Positions 9,261 to 18,229 of a stretch of DNA of 64,000 bases are shown here, in pieces. This DNA is from Rhodoplanes sp963840055 (lineage in GTDB: Bacteria > Pseudomonadota > Alphaproteobacteria > Rhizobiales > Xanthobacteraceae), in assembly GCA_963840055.1 (NCBI GenBank), contig CAWIXM010000021.1, positions 62,001-126,000 on the forward strand, in the 5' to 3' direction. Both the position numbers and the translations under genes were made by a program. How positions within the stretch are numbered: the first letter of the stretch is position 1; every line of letters begins with the position of its first letter. The notes under the pieces were generated by a model that saw only the letters and a program-made list of their open reading frames with translations, made no database searches and was not told the DNA's origin.

Positions 9261-11920
9261 TCAGTCTTTCTTGTTGACGATAGTCTCGGCGACGAGCTTG
9301 GCAATGTCGTCGCGTCGATAGCTTGCCGGCGTTGATGCGGCGAATGAGGTCGTCCATATCGACGCCGGCCTGCGGCGAATATCTGTAGTGATAGATTGAA
9401 CGCATCTTCTGACGTCACAAAGTACGAGTGCGGGCCGAAGTGGCGGTTCTCCGGGTCTTCGGCGACCCAGGCGCGATGCTCAAGCTCGATCTGCGCGATC
9501 ACCGGCACGAGATCGGAGATGTCGCCTCTCCGCAGCCGCGCTGCTTTATCTGCATGGCCGGACTGCTCCCAGCAATCGGGCAAGAAGTCGCCGGCTGCTT
9601 TGTGTGTCCGGATGCTGCGCGAGATCGAGCGACAGCATGATCGCGACTGCGCGTTCCGCATCGCCCGCTGCGCCCTCCAGTCGCTCAGCTTCGCCTTCAT
9701 CGCCGCCAGATTATTGTGACGATTGGCTGTATCCGGATGGCGTTCGCCGCTCGCTTTCCGCGTGATGGCAAGCGCGCGTGTCTTGTAATCTTTCTCCTGC
9801 TCTCGCCGTGCTTCCTGGCCCGGTTCGTCGGCCCAGTCGCAATAGAGCGCGCCGAGATTGGAGAGCGCACTGCCATATTCGGCCGAGTCGGCGCCATGCG
9901 CGGCCTTCATGATCTCGGCGGCGCGGAGGCAGCAGCGGTTCGGCCTTGTCGAACTCCTTCCGCGTCCAATGCACCTCGGCGAGGTTGGACAACGTTATGG
10001 CAAGGCTCGGATCGTCGGGCTTGAGCAGTCCGCTCCTCGATTTCGAGCGCCTCGCGATAGGCGGCTTCCGCTTCGTCCAGCCGGTCAAGATCAGCTAAGC
10101 GTGACCCGCCAAATTGCCGAGCTTGATGGCGAGATCGAGCGGTTCGATCGGCTCGCGTCTTGCGCGCAAGGGCCACAGATTTTTCGGCCAACGCCAGCGC
10201 GCCGGCGCGATCGCCGCGGGCGGCGAGATAAATACCGGCCTGATTGAGCAGCCGGCCGAGCGCTCGACCCGCATCGCCCGCACGCGGCGCATGTGCCTCC
10301 AGCGGCGCAACATGCGGCATCAGGCGCGCGCAGATTGGCCAACGCGGAGGGGTTGGTCGACACATCGCCTGGAAACACCCAGCTCACCAACCGCACCGCC
10401 GCGGCGCCCCAGAGGGCGCGGGCATCGTCCCCCATCCAGTCGCGCACGACCTCCAGCAGCAACCGATGAAAAATAAGCATGGGCCCCGCCGGGCCGTCCT
10501 CCTGCCGCAGCAGCGACAGCGAGGTCAGCGCCGCCAGCGCATCCTCGCGCGCAAACTTGATCGGCCATCGCAGCTGGCGAACGCTCTCGGGAAAGACCGT
10601 CGTCGCCCCGGTCGACAGTCAGCCAGCGCAAGATCGACGCCGTCCGGCGACAGGAACGCGCAGAGCCGCAGCAGGTCGAGCGCGATCTCGCCGCCTGCGC
10701 ATACTCTGCAACGTTTCCAGCGACTTGACGAAGGCGGCATAGACCGTGTCGGGATAATCGCCAGTGACCCCGGCATCCTTCTTGCGCTTGATCAGCCGCG
10801 CGATTTCATTGCCATAGTCGTCGAAGCTGATGCCATTGCGCGTCCTTAAGAAAGTCGCCGCCTGCTCGGCCGCGAGCGGCAGGCCGCCAAGCGTTTTCGC
10901 CAGCCGCGCCGCGCCCTCGGCGTCGTTGCGCCCGGTGCGTGCGAGCAAATACTCGGCCGTCACGTCGTCCGCCCATTGATCGACGCGAATGACCGGAGCG
11001 AGGTCGCCGAACTCGGTGAAGCGCGAGGTGATGATGCAGCGCACCGCCCCGACCGGCAGCCATTTGCGCACGGCATCCGGGTTCGGTGCGTTGTCGTAGA
11101 CCATCAGCCATGGCTCGGTGACGCCGCCGAGATGATCGAGCACCGCACGCGCGTCCTGTTCCACATTGCCGCTCGACGCGATGCCGAGCTTTTCGCCAAG
11201 CGCCGCGAGGTCGGCGAGCATCACCGGCTCCTGCTCCGCCCGTACCCACCACACGCCCGCATAACGCCAGCGGAAGCGGTGGCAGTATTCTGCCGCAAGC
11301 GTCGTCTTGCCGATCCCGCCCATGCCGGCGACGGCAGTGATCGCGGCGTTTGTTCCGGGCGCGCCTAGCTGAGCGTTGCAGCGCTTCCAGTGCCTCAAAT
11401 CGTCCAGTGAAATTCGGGTTTGGCCGATAGGCCACGTTGAATATTTTCGGCTGCGGTAGGCCGCCGCGCCAAAAATTACGTCGATTCCTTTTCCACAGCG
11501 CTTCTCAGCCCGCCGGACGACGAGCCGCGGCGGCTTGTTCGGCGCTTTCCCTCGAACATCGATGCGTTTGAAATCACCGCGAAAAGCGGCGTGAACTAGC
11601 GGCTTTTCAAAACGACTGGGATGATCTTGCGTTTTTCGCCTTCCGGGTCCTGCCAAAACTCGCATAGCGCTCGGCCTTGGAATAGATCGCGCCGGACGAC
11701 TGCATAGGCCGGCGAGTAGAGCGCAACATCTGGCGCGCGAATTCATCAAAGCCTGGTCCATCCAGCTCGAGCGATACTGCCCGCCGACTGGAAGATCGGT
11801 TGGGTGATAGAACGTGGAGAAGCCAGCTGCCTTTAACGCAGCATCAATCGCCTCTGCGTGAGCGAGATCGGCTGAATTGAAACTTATGAAAAAATCGCGC
11901 TGCTCGACGCCTTCAGGCAT
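9261..11920 (-). pseudogene. Degenerate TIR / NB-ARC / TPR (NLR-like STAND) gene
   Basis: Protein-like stretches follow one another in shifting frames on the minus strand. A TIR start (RDFFISFNSADLAHAEAIDA) is near 11900, and its continuation VALYSPAYAVVRRDLFQGR is one frame over near 11730. The linker AYRPNPNFTGRFEALEALQR is near 11420. An NB-ARC P-loop, AGMGGIGKTTLAAEY, is near 11330, with WLMVYDNAPNPDAVRKWLP and GGLPLAAEQAATFL after it. A winged-helix-like region follows, then tetratricopeptide repeats (AGIYLAARGDRAGALALAEK; SALSNLGALYCDWADEP), ending IAKLVAETIVNKKD at 9261. At least seven frame changes, of both senses, break it. Intact relatives are bacterial NLR-like signalling ATPases, often linked to phage defence or TIR NADase activity. 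Here the gene is almost certainly dead. Confidence 0.8.
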
Positions 11921-12020
11921 TTCGAAGACCTCTCAACCTTCAGTTGGAGGCTGCCAGACCTGCGGCTTTAGGGCAAGGTTTACCCCAACCGCGTCCACGG
12001 CTTCGGCTACCCACTGTCAT

Positions 12021-12190
12021 CGTCATGCGCGGGCCTAACCCGCGCATCCACCCCCTCCCCAACCCTCCCCCGCAAGCGGGGGAGGGAGCAGAGCATCGCA
12101 GGCAAGCTTGCGCAGCCTGCGCAAGGTTGGCTGCGTGCGATGCGGGAGGGGGACAGAATGGATTGCCGGGTCTTCGCCCGGCAATGACGA
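12021..12190. repeat. ~170 bp direct repeat, copy 2 (right of NLR-like pseudogene)
   Basis: Near-identical to 9085-9252 in the same orientation, differing at a handful of bases and a short indel in the stretch after GGGAGGGGG. It lies 100 bases upstream of the pseudogene's start codon, so the two copies bracket the dead gene almost exactly. No gene is seen in 11921-12309. Confidence 0.9.
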
Positions 12191-12223
12191 ATAGAAGGCT
12201 TAGGACAGCGTCGCTTTCAACTT

Positions 12224-12263
12224 CATCCTCCCCCGCGGAGCGGACGCGCCGCGGGGGAGGATG
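12224..12263. repeat. Perfect 15 bp palindrome
   Basis: CATCCTCCCCCGCGG and its exact reverse complement CCGCGGGGGAGGATG are separated by 10 bases. It is a strong hairpin without a T-run. It lies beyond the 3' end of nth (minus strand), where it could act as a terminator or simply be another intergenic repeat. Confidence 0.6.
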
Positions 12264-12309
12264 AGGGCGCCGCCCAGATCGCAGCGTTGAAATCGCCTGG
12301 CACGCTCGC

Positions 12310-13047
12310 TTACGTGGTCGCCACCAGCTTCCCCTCCCAACGGCACAAGTCGTTAATCAGGCAGGTCAGGCAACGGGGGCGCGTCGCGGTGCAGACATAG
12401 CGCCCGTGCAGGATGAGCCAGTGATGCGCGTGACGCTTGTAGGCCGCTGGCATGACCGCTTCGAGCCGCGTTTCCACCTCCAGCGGGTCCTTCCCCGGCG
12501 CGAGGCCAGTGCGGTTGCAGACGCGGAAGACATGGGTGTCGACCGCGATCGTCTCCTCGCCGAAGGCGACGTTGAGCACGACATTGGCGGTCTTGCGCCC
12601 GACGCCGGGCAATTTCTCCAGCGCCTCGCGCACCGGCGGCACCATCCCGCCGTGCTCGGCGATCAATTGCCGCGACAGCGCGATCACGTTCTTCGCCTTG
12701 GTGCGGTAGAGGCCGATCGTCTTGATCAGCTCCTGCAGCTTGTCCTCCCCGAGCGCGACCATTTTCTCGGGGGTGTCGGCTGTGGCGAACAGCGCCTTGG
12801 TCGCCTTGTTCACGCCGGCGTCGGTCGCCTGGGCCGAGAGCACCACCGCGACCAGCAGAGTGTAAGGATTGATGTGCTCGAGTTCCCCCTTCGGCTCGGG
12901 ATTCGCTTGCCGGAATCGGCGGAACGCCTCTTCGATCTCGTCCGCAGTCCACGGCTTGACCTTGCCGCGCGTAGCCCTTCGGAGGGGCTTTCGTGCCGCG
13001 GGGCGCGCCGAGGGGGTTGGGGACTTGCGGATTGTCTTGCGTGTCAT
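12310..13047 (-). CDS. nth: Endonuclease III (DNA glycosylase/AP lyase)
   Basis: This 245-residue protein removes oxidised pyrimidines from DNA and cleaves the resulting abasic site. It has the helix-hairpin-helix with catalytic Lys (LPGVGRKTANVVLNVAF) and the catalytic Asp in IAVDTHVFRVCNR. The C-terminal iron-sulphur loop has the exact C-x6-C-x2-C-x5-C spacing (CTATRPRCLTCLINDLC). A basic N-terminal tail of about 30 residues (MTRKTIRKSPTPSARPAARK) precedes the core, as in other rhizobial Nth proteins. The gene diverges from the DUF2244 gene, with 35 bases between the starts, a pairing common in Rhizobiales. Assignment is secure. Confidence 0.95.
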   Translation of the reverse strand: MTRKTIRKSPTPSARPAARKPLRRATRGKVKPWTADEIEEAFRRFRQANPEPKGELEHINPYTLLVAVVLSAQATDAGVNKATKALFATADTPEKMVALGEDKLQELIKTIGLYRTKAKNVIALSRQLIAEHGGMVPPVREALEKLPGVGRKTANVVLNVAFGEETIAVDTHVFRVCNRTGLAPGKDPLEVETRLEAVMPAAYKRHAHHWLILHGRYVCTATRPRCLTCLINDLCRWEGKLVATT

Positions 13048-13082
13048 AGTCTTAGGTTCTTATCAGGGAGACGATCCGATCC

Positions 13083-13580
13083 GTGTACAGCGCCCAGGAA
13101 CCGACAATTTTTGCTGCCGACGTGACGCCACACCGATCCCTCGACGGTGTGGGCTTCCTCGCCGTCATGTTGGTTCTCGGCGGGGCGAGCCTGGTGCTGG
13201 GACTAATCTTTATCCTCTCGGGCGCATGGCCGATCATCGGGTTTCTAGGGCTCGTGGTGGTCCTCGTCTATGTCGCTTTCGCCGTCAATTTTCGCCGCGC
13301 CGCCGCGTGCGAGCAGGTGTGGGTCACGCCCTCCACCCTCAATGTGCGCCGCATCAGTCACACGGGAGAGCTGGCGGAATTCACCCTCAACCCGCTGTGG
13401 GTCAGGCTCCGCCGCGAGGTCGACCCCGATTTCGGGACACGGCGGCTTATCCTCGTGTCACGGGGAAAGAGTCACCCGATCGCGCATTATTTGAGCCCGG
13501 AAGAGAAGGACAGCTTCGCTGACGCTCTTTCCGCCGCCATCGGCGAAGCGAAGCGTGGCCCGACCCGCACCACATTCTAG
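13083..13580 (+). CDS. DUF2244 domain membrane protein
   Basis: This 165-residue protein has two closely spaced membrane helices (about residues 25-47 and 51-67, separated by a short GAWP turn). They are followed by a soluble domain beginning FRRAAACEQVWVTPSTLNVRR. This matches the DUF2244 family of small integral-membrane proteins of unknown function. The likely start codon GTG at 13083 lies 35 bases from the divergent nth start, so both promoters share a very short region. The family lies beside nth in many alphaproteobacteria, but no function follows from that. Confidence 0.8.
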   Translation: MYSAQEPTIFAADVTPHRSLDGVGFLAVMLVLGGASLVLGLIFILSGAWPIIGFLGLVVVLVYVAFAVNFRRAAACEQVWVTPSTLNVRRISHTGELAEFTLNPLWVRLRREVDPDFGTRRLILVSRGKSHPIAHYLSPEEKDSFADALSAAIGEAKRGPTRTTF

Positions 13581-13635
13581 GCGCCGTCCGGAAATCGGGT
13601 GGACGGTCCCGCGCGGCCGGGCCTAGATCGGGCCC

Positions 13636-14559
13636 ATGATGCTCATGGATCACCCGACTGACCAAATCGAACCGAGACCGGCGGACATCGCCCCCGCGCC
13701 GCCCTCGTTCGCGCATGCGGCCGAGGACTATGACTGCGTGCGCCGCGCCCTTGCGTACCTATCCGAGCACTGGCGTGAACAGCCGGATGTCGCGGCGGTC
13801 GCCCGCGCCGTCGGCCTCTCCGCCGACGGGCTCACCGTGCTGTTTCGGCGCTGGGCGGGGCTTACTCCTAAAGCCTTCCTTCAGGCGATCACGCTCGACC
13901 ATGCCAGGAAGCTCCTGCGCGATTCGGCGAGCGTGCTGGATGCCGCCTACGAAGTGGGGCTATCGGGACCCGGGCGGCTGCACGATCTGTTCGTCACCCA
14001 TGAGGCGATGTCGCCCGGCGAGTGGAAGACGGGCGGCGCCAGCCTGACATTGCGCTGGGGCTTCCACCCCTGCCCGTTCGGAACCGCCCTGGTGATGGCG
14101 ACCGAGCGCGGGCTGGCGGGCCTCGCCTTCGCCGATGCCGGCGAGGAGCAGACCGTTCTCGCCGACATGCAGGCCCGTTGGCCGAACGCGACCTATGTCC
14201 ACGACCAGGACGGCACCGCGGCGCTCGCCCGCCGCGTCTTCGATCCTTCCCGCTGGCGGCCGGACCAACCATTGCGCATCGTCCTGATCGGCACCGACTT
14301 CGAGGTGCGGGTGTGGGAAACCTTGATGCGGGTGCCGCTCGGCCGGCTCACCACCTATTCCGACCTCGCAGCGAAGGTCTGCACCACCAAGGCCGCCCGG
14401 GCAGTGGGCGCCGCGGTCGGCAAGAATCCGGTCTGCTTCGTGGTTCCCTGCCACCGGGTGATCGGCAAACACGGCGACCTCACCGGCTATCATTGGGGCC
14501 TCACCCGCAAACGGGCCATGCTCGGCTGGGAAGCGGGACAGGCCGGCGCCGCCGTCTAA
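13636..14559 (+). CDS. AraC-type HTH / O6-methylguanine-DNA methyltransferase (Ada-like)
   Basis: This 307-residue protein fuses an AraC-type DNA-binding domain (about residues 30-125) to an alkyltransferase domain. In the second part the methyl-acceptor Cys is at residue 272 in VPCHRVIGKHGDLTGYHWG. The N-terminal zinc-binding methylphosphotriester domain of E. coli Ada, with its regulatory Cys38, is missing, so it cannot sense alkylation in the Ada manner. It repairs O6-methylguanine by suicidal methyl transfer and may regulate its own or neighbouring genes. ATG at 13636 is followed by a second ATG at 13642, and either could be used. It lies 55 bases after the DUF2244 gene. Confidence 0.88.
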   Translation: MMLMDHPTDQIEPRPADIAPAPPSFAHAAEDYDCVRRALAYLSEHWREQPDVAAVARAVGLSADGLTVLFRRWAGLTPKAFLQAITLDHARKLLRDSASVLDAAYEVGLSGPGRLHDLFVTHEAMSPGEWKTGGASLTLRWGFHPCPFGTALVMATERGLAGLAFADAGEEQTVLADMQARWPNATYVHDQDGTAALARRVFDPSRWRPDQPLRIVLIGTDFEVRVWETLMRVPLGRLTTYSDLAAKVCTTKAARAVGAAVGKNPVCFVVPCHRVIGKHGDLTGYHWGLTRKRAMLGWEAGQAGAAV

Positions 14560-14737
14560 TCGCCACCGGCGCCGGAAAGCGCGGCGAACTGCCGCGACAC
14601 CCGCCTATTGCAACGCACATGTCCTTGTTCTGCGTCAAATTCGGCCCGCCGAGTTTGCGGCTATAATTGTTTTTGGAATTAGCAGATTTCCGACCCGCAA
14701 AGCGTCGCGCTAACACTGGATAATCGAGGTATCAACA

Positions 14738-15019
14738 ATGATTAGCCTGGAAGACTGCATTGCCATGTGCGGCTTGGAGCCCGACGAAGTGGCCGCGATT
14801 TGCGAGCATGAACATATCGGGGAGGTGCCGGCTGCCGCGCTGGCGAGCTACCTCCTTCACCACGCGCACGGCACCGAGCGCATCCGGACGATGATTATCG
14901 AGGATATCCACAAAGCCCTTGACAATGGGCAAGTGAAGCACGCCGCCGAGCTCGTCGCCGTGCTCCGCCATTTTCTCCATGAACATCCGGACGCGGCTGT
15001 CGGTATTAAGGTCGATTGA
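14738..15019 (+). CDS. Small conserved hypothetical protein
   Basis: The protein has 93 residues, is acidic to neutral and mostly helical, and shows no signal peptide or membrane helix. It starts MISLEDCIAMCGLEPDEV after a GAGG ribosome site and contains an EHEHIGEVPAAALASYLL segment. Similar proteins of about this size are found in Bradyrhizobium relatives as uncharacterised proteins, to my recollection. Codon use resembles its neighbours, and a clear ribosome site supports a real gene. It lies alone between the Ada-like gene and phaC on the same strand. I cannot assign a function. Confidence 0.65.
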   Translation: MISLEDCIAMCGLEPDEVAAICEHEHIGEVPAAALASYLLHHAHGTERIRTMIIEDIHKALDNGQVKHAAELVAVLRHFLHEHPDAAVGIKVD

Positions 15020-15102
15020 CGATTTGAGCGGATTGGCCCTTGGCTCGGCAAAAGACGGGCGGGAGGGGCGCGGTCACGAAATATTCACGGAGAGGGGTTT
15101 GA

Positions 15103-16972
15103 TTGACGGGCCCTTATGCGCGTTTCCCGAATAGCCCAGCCAAGGGAACCCCCGACGTGAATCGACTTGTTCCGCTTCCGCTGCCGCTCGCGCCAGCGCC
15201 GCCGCGCGAGCGCCTGCCTGCTCCCCCGCCGCGCCAGACCGCGACCGAACCGCCGTCGTTCGAGACGCTTGACCGGCTCGCCCGCGCGATCACTGCACGC
15301 CTCACCCACGGCGTCTCTCCGCATGCTCAGTTCGCCGCCTGGTCCGACTGGATTTCGCATCTAAGCCGCGCGCCGGGCCGGCAACTGGAACTGGCGCTGG
15401 CGGCTTGGCGGGTGGCGGCGCGGCTGACGTTTTTTGCCGGGCGCAGCGCCCTTGGACAAACGGCCGATCCACCCTTCGCCCCACTCGAACATGACCAGCG
15501 CTTCGTCGACCCGGCATGGAACATGCCGCCTTTCATCTTCTTGCAGCAGGCGTTTCTCGGACAAGAGGAGTGGTGGCGCACCGCGACGCGCGAAGTTCGC
15601 GGCATGACGCCCAAGAATGCACCGCGCGTCGCATTTATGGCGCGCCAAATGCTGGACGTGATGTCGCCCTCCAACATCCCCTGGCTCAACCCGGTGATTA
15701 TCGAGCGGACGTTCAAGGAGGCAGGCGGCAATCTCGCCCGCGGAATGGGCAATTTCATCGAGGACGCGATGCGGCTGCTCGCCGCCGAGTTGATCCCGAC
15801 CAGCAGCGAATTCCGCGTGGGCAGGGAAATCGCCGCTACGCCAGGCGAAGTCGTCCACCGCAACGAATTGATGGAGCTCATTCAATACCGGCCGGCGACC
15901 AGCGACGTGATCGCCGAACCGATCCTGATCGTTCCCGCCTGGATCATGAAGTATTACGTGCTCGATCTCAGCCGCCACAATTCGCTGGTGCGCTATCTCA
16001 CCGAGCACGGCTTCACCGTCTTCATGATTTCGTGGCGCAATCCGACCCCGGCCGACCGCGACATTCCCTTCGACGCCTATCGCACCTCGGGCGTCATGGC
16101 CGCGCTCGACGCCGTCAACGCCATCGTTCCCGGCCAGGACGTGCATGCCTGCGGCTATTGCCTTGGCGGCACGATGCTTGCGATCGCCGCTGCCACTCTG
16201 GCGCGCGACGAGCATGACCGGCTTGCCTCCATGACCCTGCTCGCCGCGCAGACCGATTTCAGCGAAGCGGGCGAACTGATGCTGTTCGTCGACGAAAGCC
16301 AGATCGCCTTCATCGAGGACATGATGTGGGACCAGGGCGTGCTCGACTTCGAGCCAGATGGCCGGAGCCTTCCGCGCATTGCGCGCGAATGATCTCGTCT
16401 GGTCGCGAATGATCCGCGATTACCTGCTCGGCGAGCGCGACAAGGCGACGGACCTCACCACCTGGAACGCCGATCCGACCCGCCTGCCCTATCGCATGCA
16501 CTCGCAATATTTGCGCAGCCTATTTCTCGAAAACCGGCTGACCGCCGGGCGCTACGCGGTCGGCGGCCGCGTCATCGCGCTCAAGGATATTCATATCCCG
16601 ATGTTCGTGGTCGGCACGGAAAGCGATCACATCGCGCCCTGGCGCTCGGTCTATAAGGTGCACCTGTTCACCGACAATGAAGCGACTTTTGTGCTCACCA
16701 ATGGCGGGCATAATGCCGGTATCGTCTCCGAGCCCGGGCATCACGGACGGCGCTACCATATTTCGACCCGCTATCCCGACGATCGCTATGTCGACGCCGA
16801 TACCTGGCTCGCTCGCGCCAAACCGGTTGAAGGGTCGTGGTGGCCAGCCTGGGTGGACTGGCTGCAAGCGCGCAGCACGGCTGAGCGCGTCCCCCCACCG
16901 TCGATGGGGGCGGCCGAGCGCGGCCTCGTGCCGCTTTGCCCCGCACCCGGCGAATACGTTTATCAGCGCTGA
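15103..16972 (+). CDS. phaC: Class I poly(3-hydroxyalkanoate) synthase; one frameshift
   Basis: PhaC polymerises (R)-3-hydroxyacyl-CoA into storage polyester at the granule surface. The lipase-like box GYCLGGT places the nucleophilic Cys at residue 353. The catalytic Asp is in VGTESDHIAPW and the His in LTNGGHNAGIVSEPG. After DMMWDQGVLDFE the frame shifts by one base near 16350 into QMAGAFRALRANDLVWSRM; with one base removed the protein has about 622 residues, normal for class I. The start is taken as TTG 15103 with a GGAGAGG site upstream. All catalytic residues lie on one side or the other of an otherwise clean junction, so a sequence error is likely. The phasin and acetoacetyl-CoA synthetase genes elsewhere in the window belong to the same metabolism. 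Confidence 0.92.
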
Positions 16973-17487
16973 TCCGGCAGATCTTTTTTGCGAGCGACGG
17001 GCTGCTTTTCGCTCGCAACCGAAAACAAGCCCTCGGCCTTCATCACCTCGTCGTAGCGTGCACGCGGGTCGAGCGTTCGGTTCCACTCGGCAAGCTTCGG
17101 GATCCAGGTGTCCGCGACGGTGTATTTCACCGCCGCGCCGGTTTTCTTGTTGCGGACCACCACGACCGCCATCGCCCCTTCCGGCGTCTTTTCCGGGGCA
17201 AGCCGCATGGTCCGGGCGCCGAAAGTCGCGACGGTCGCAAGCGCGATCCCGTCGGCAAAACAAGCACACGGCGCTTTGTCACTGTCATAGTAGAGGACAG
17301 TCACCTCGCGCGGCTTGGCGTCGAGCCGCTGCAACGCGTCGAGGCCGATGCGGATGCCGACCGGAATATACGCGCCGAATGCGCCATGCACGCGCGCGCC
17401 GAGCCTGATCCATTCCTCGGGCGTTTCGGCGCGCGCGGACGTTAGCGCGATGCCGGCGGCCAGCACCGCCATCGCCAACTGGCGCAT
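16963..17487 (-). CDS. Secreted FmdE-like domain protein at the end of the hydrogenase operon
   Basis: This 174-residue protein has an N-terminal signal peptide (MRQLAMAVLAAGIALTSARA) and a domain resembling FmdE, the E-subunit-like domain of formylmethanofuran dehydrogenase. The family's HGHxCP metal-binding motif has become VHGAFGAYIP, but Cys74 and Cys76 remain in DSDKAPCACFADGIALAT, where FmdE proteins carry Cys residues. The role is unknown. Its ATG overlaps the hupE stop codon (ATGA), so it is co-translated as the last gene of the hydrogenase operon. A periplasmic metal (nickel) handling role beside HupE, or a one-carbon role beside HypX, is my inference. The C-terminus is basic (ARKKDLPDQR). 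Confidence 0.65.
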   Translation of the reverse strand: MRQLAMAVLAAGIALTSARAETPEEWIRLGARVHGAFGAYIPVGIRIGLDALQRLDAKPREVTVLYYDSDKAPCACFADGIALATVATFGARTMRLAPEKTPEGAMAVVVVRNKKTGAAVKYTVADTWIPKLAEWNRTLDPRARYDEVMKAEGLFSVASEKQPVARKKDLPDQR

Positions 17488-18081
17488 CAGAGCCCGTGCG
17501 CCAGCAATGCAACGCCCGCCACCGCTATGGCCGCGCCGCCAGCCCGCGCGAATCGTGTCGCGGAGCTTTTCGCCAGCTGAGCGATCCCAAGGCCGAGGCC
17601 AATGCCGGCGATATGCAGCATGGCCGTCGCGGCAAGGAACCCGACGCCATAGGCGAAGCCCGACGCATCGGCGGGCATCTCGGCGCCGTGCGCGTAGCCG
17701 TGATACAGGCCGAACAGGCCCACCAGTCCGGCCATCCAGCCGAGCGGCAGCTTTGCCTGCAATACAATCGCAAGCCCGAGCAAGATGACCGAGGCGGAAA
17801 TGCCGAACTCCACGAACGGGACCGGCACGCAATGCATGCCGAGCACGCCGCCGACGGCGGCCATGGCCACGAAACTCGTCGGAACGAGCCAAATCGCTCT
17901 GCCGCCGAGCAAGGCGGCGAGCACGCCGACCGCGACCATCGCCAGCACGTGGTCAAGCCCGGAGATGGGGTGCATGAACCCGTGAAGAACGCCGTGCGTA
18001 TCGCCGACGCCGGTATGCGCCAGCGCTGCGACCGGGGTGAGAACGGATGCCGCAGCAAGAATGGAGATGCGCGCGCTTCAT
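17487..18081 (-). CDS. hupE: HupE/UreJ-family nickel transporter; frameshift in signal peptide
   Basis: HupE proteins are inner-membrane nickel importers linked to hydrogenase or urease genes. The mature part has about six membrane helices and the signature HPISGLDHVLAMVAVG; a second conserved His segment is GLYHGYAHGAEMP. The signal peptide reads ILAAASVLTPVAALAHTG, but it is one base out of frame with the upstream ATG at 18079-18081. Deleting one base in the GCGCGCGC tract near 18072 gives MKRRISILAAAS, a normal leader. Without the correction only a protein starting at the Met of HPISGLDH could be made, lacking the leader. It is followed, with an ATGA overlap, by the FmdE-like gene. Confidence 0.85.
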
Positions 18082-18229
18082 TGCTTCGTCCCTCCCTTTG
18101 GCTATTTCGAGACTGGGTGGATCGTCTGCTGTTTCCCTCAAAAGCTCATACTATTGATTTGCGCGACTGTGCGCAACATCCCACTCCGGGTGGGAAGACT
18201 TTCTTACGCTGAATCGCCCGTCTCGCTGC

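Noticed and set aside
16963..17892. 309-residue protein extending the FmdE-like gene upstream
   Set aside because: The added N-terminus is the shadow of hupE in another frame; the ATG at 17485-17487 has a signal peptide and overlaps the hupE stop.
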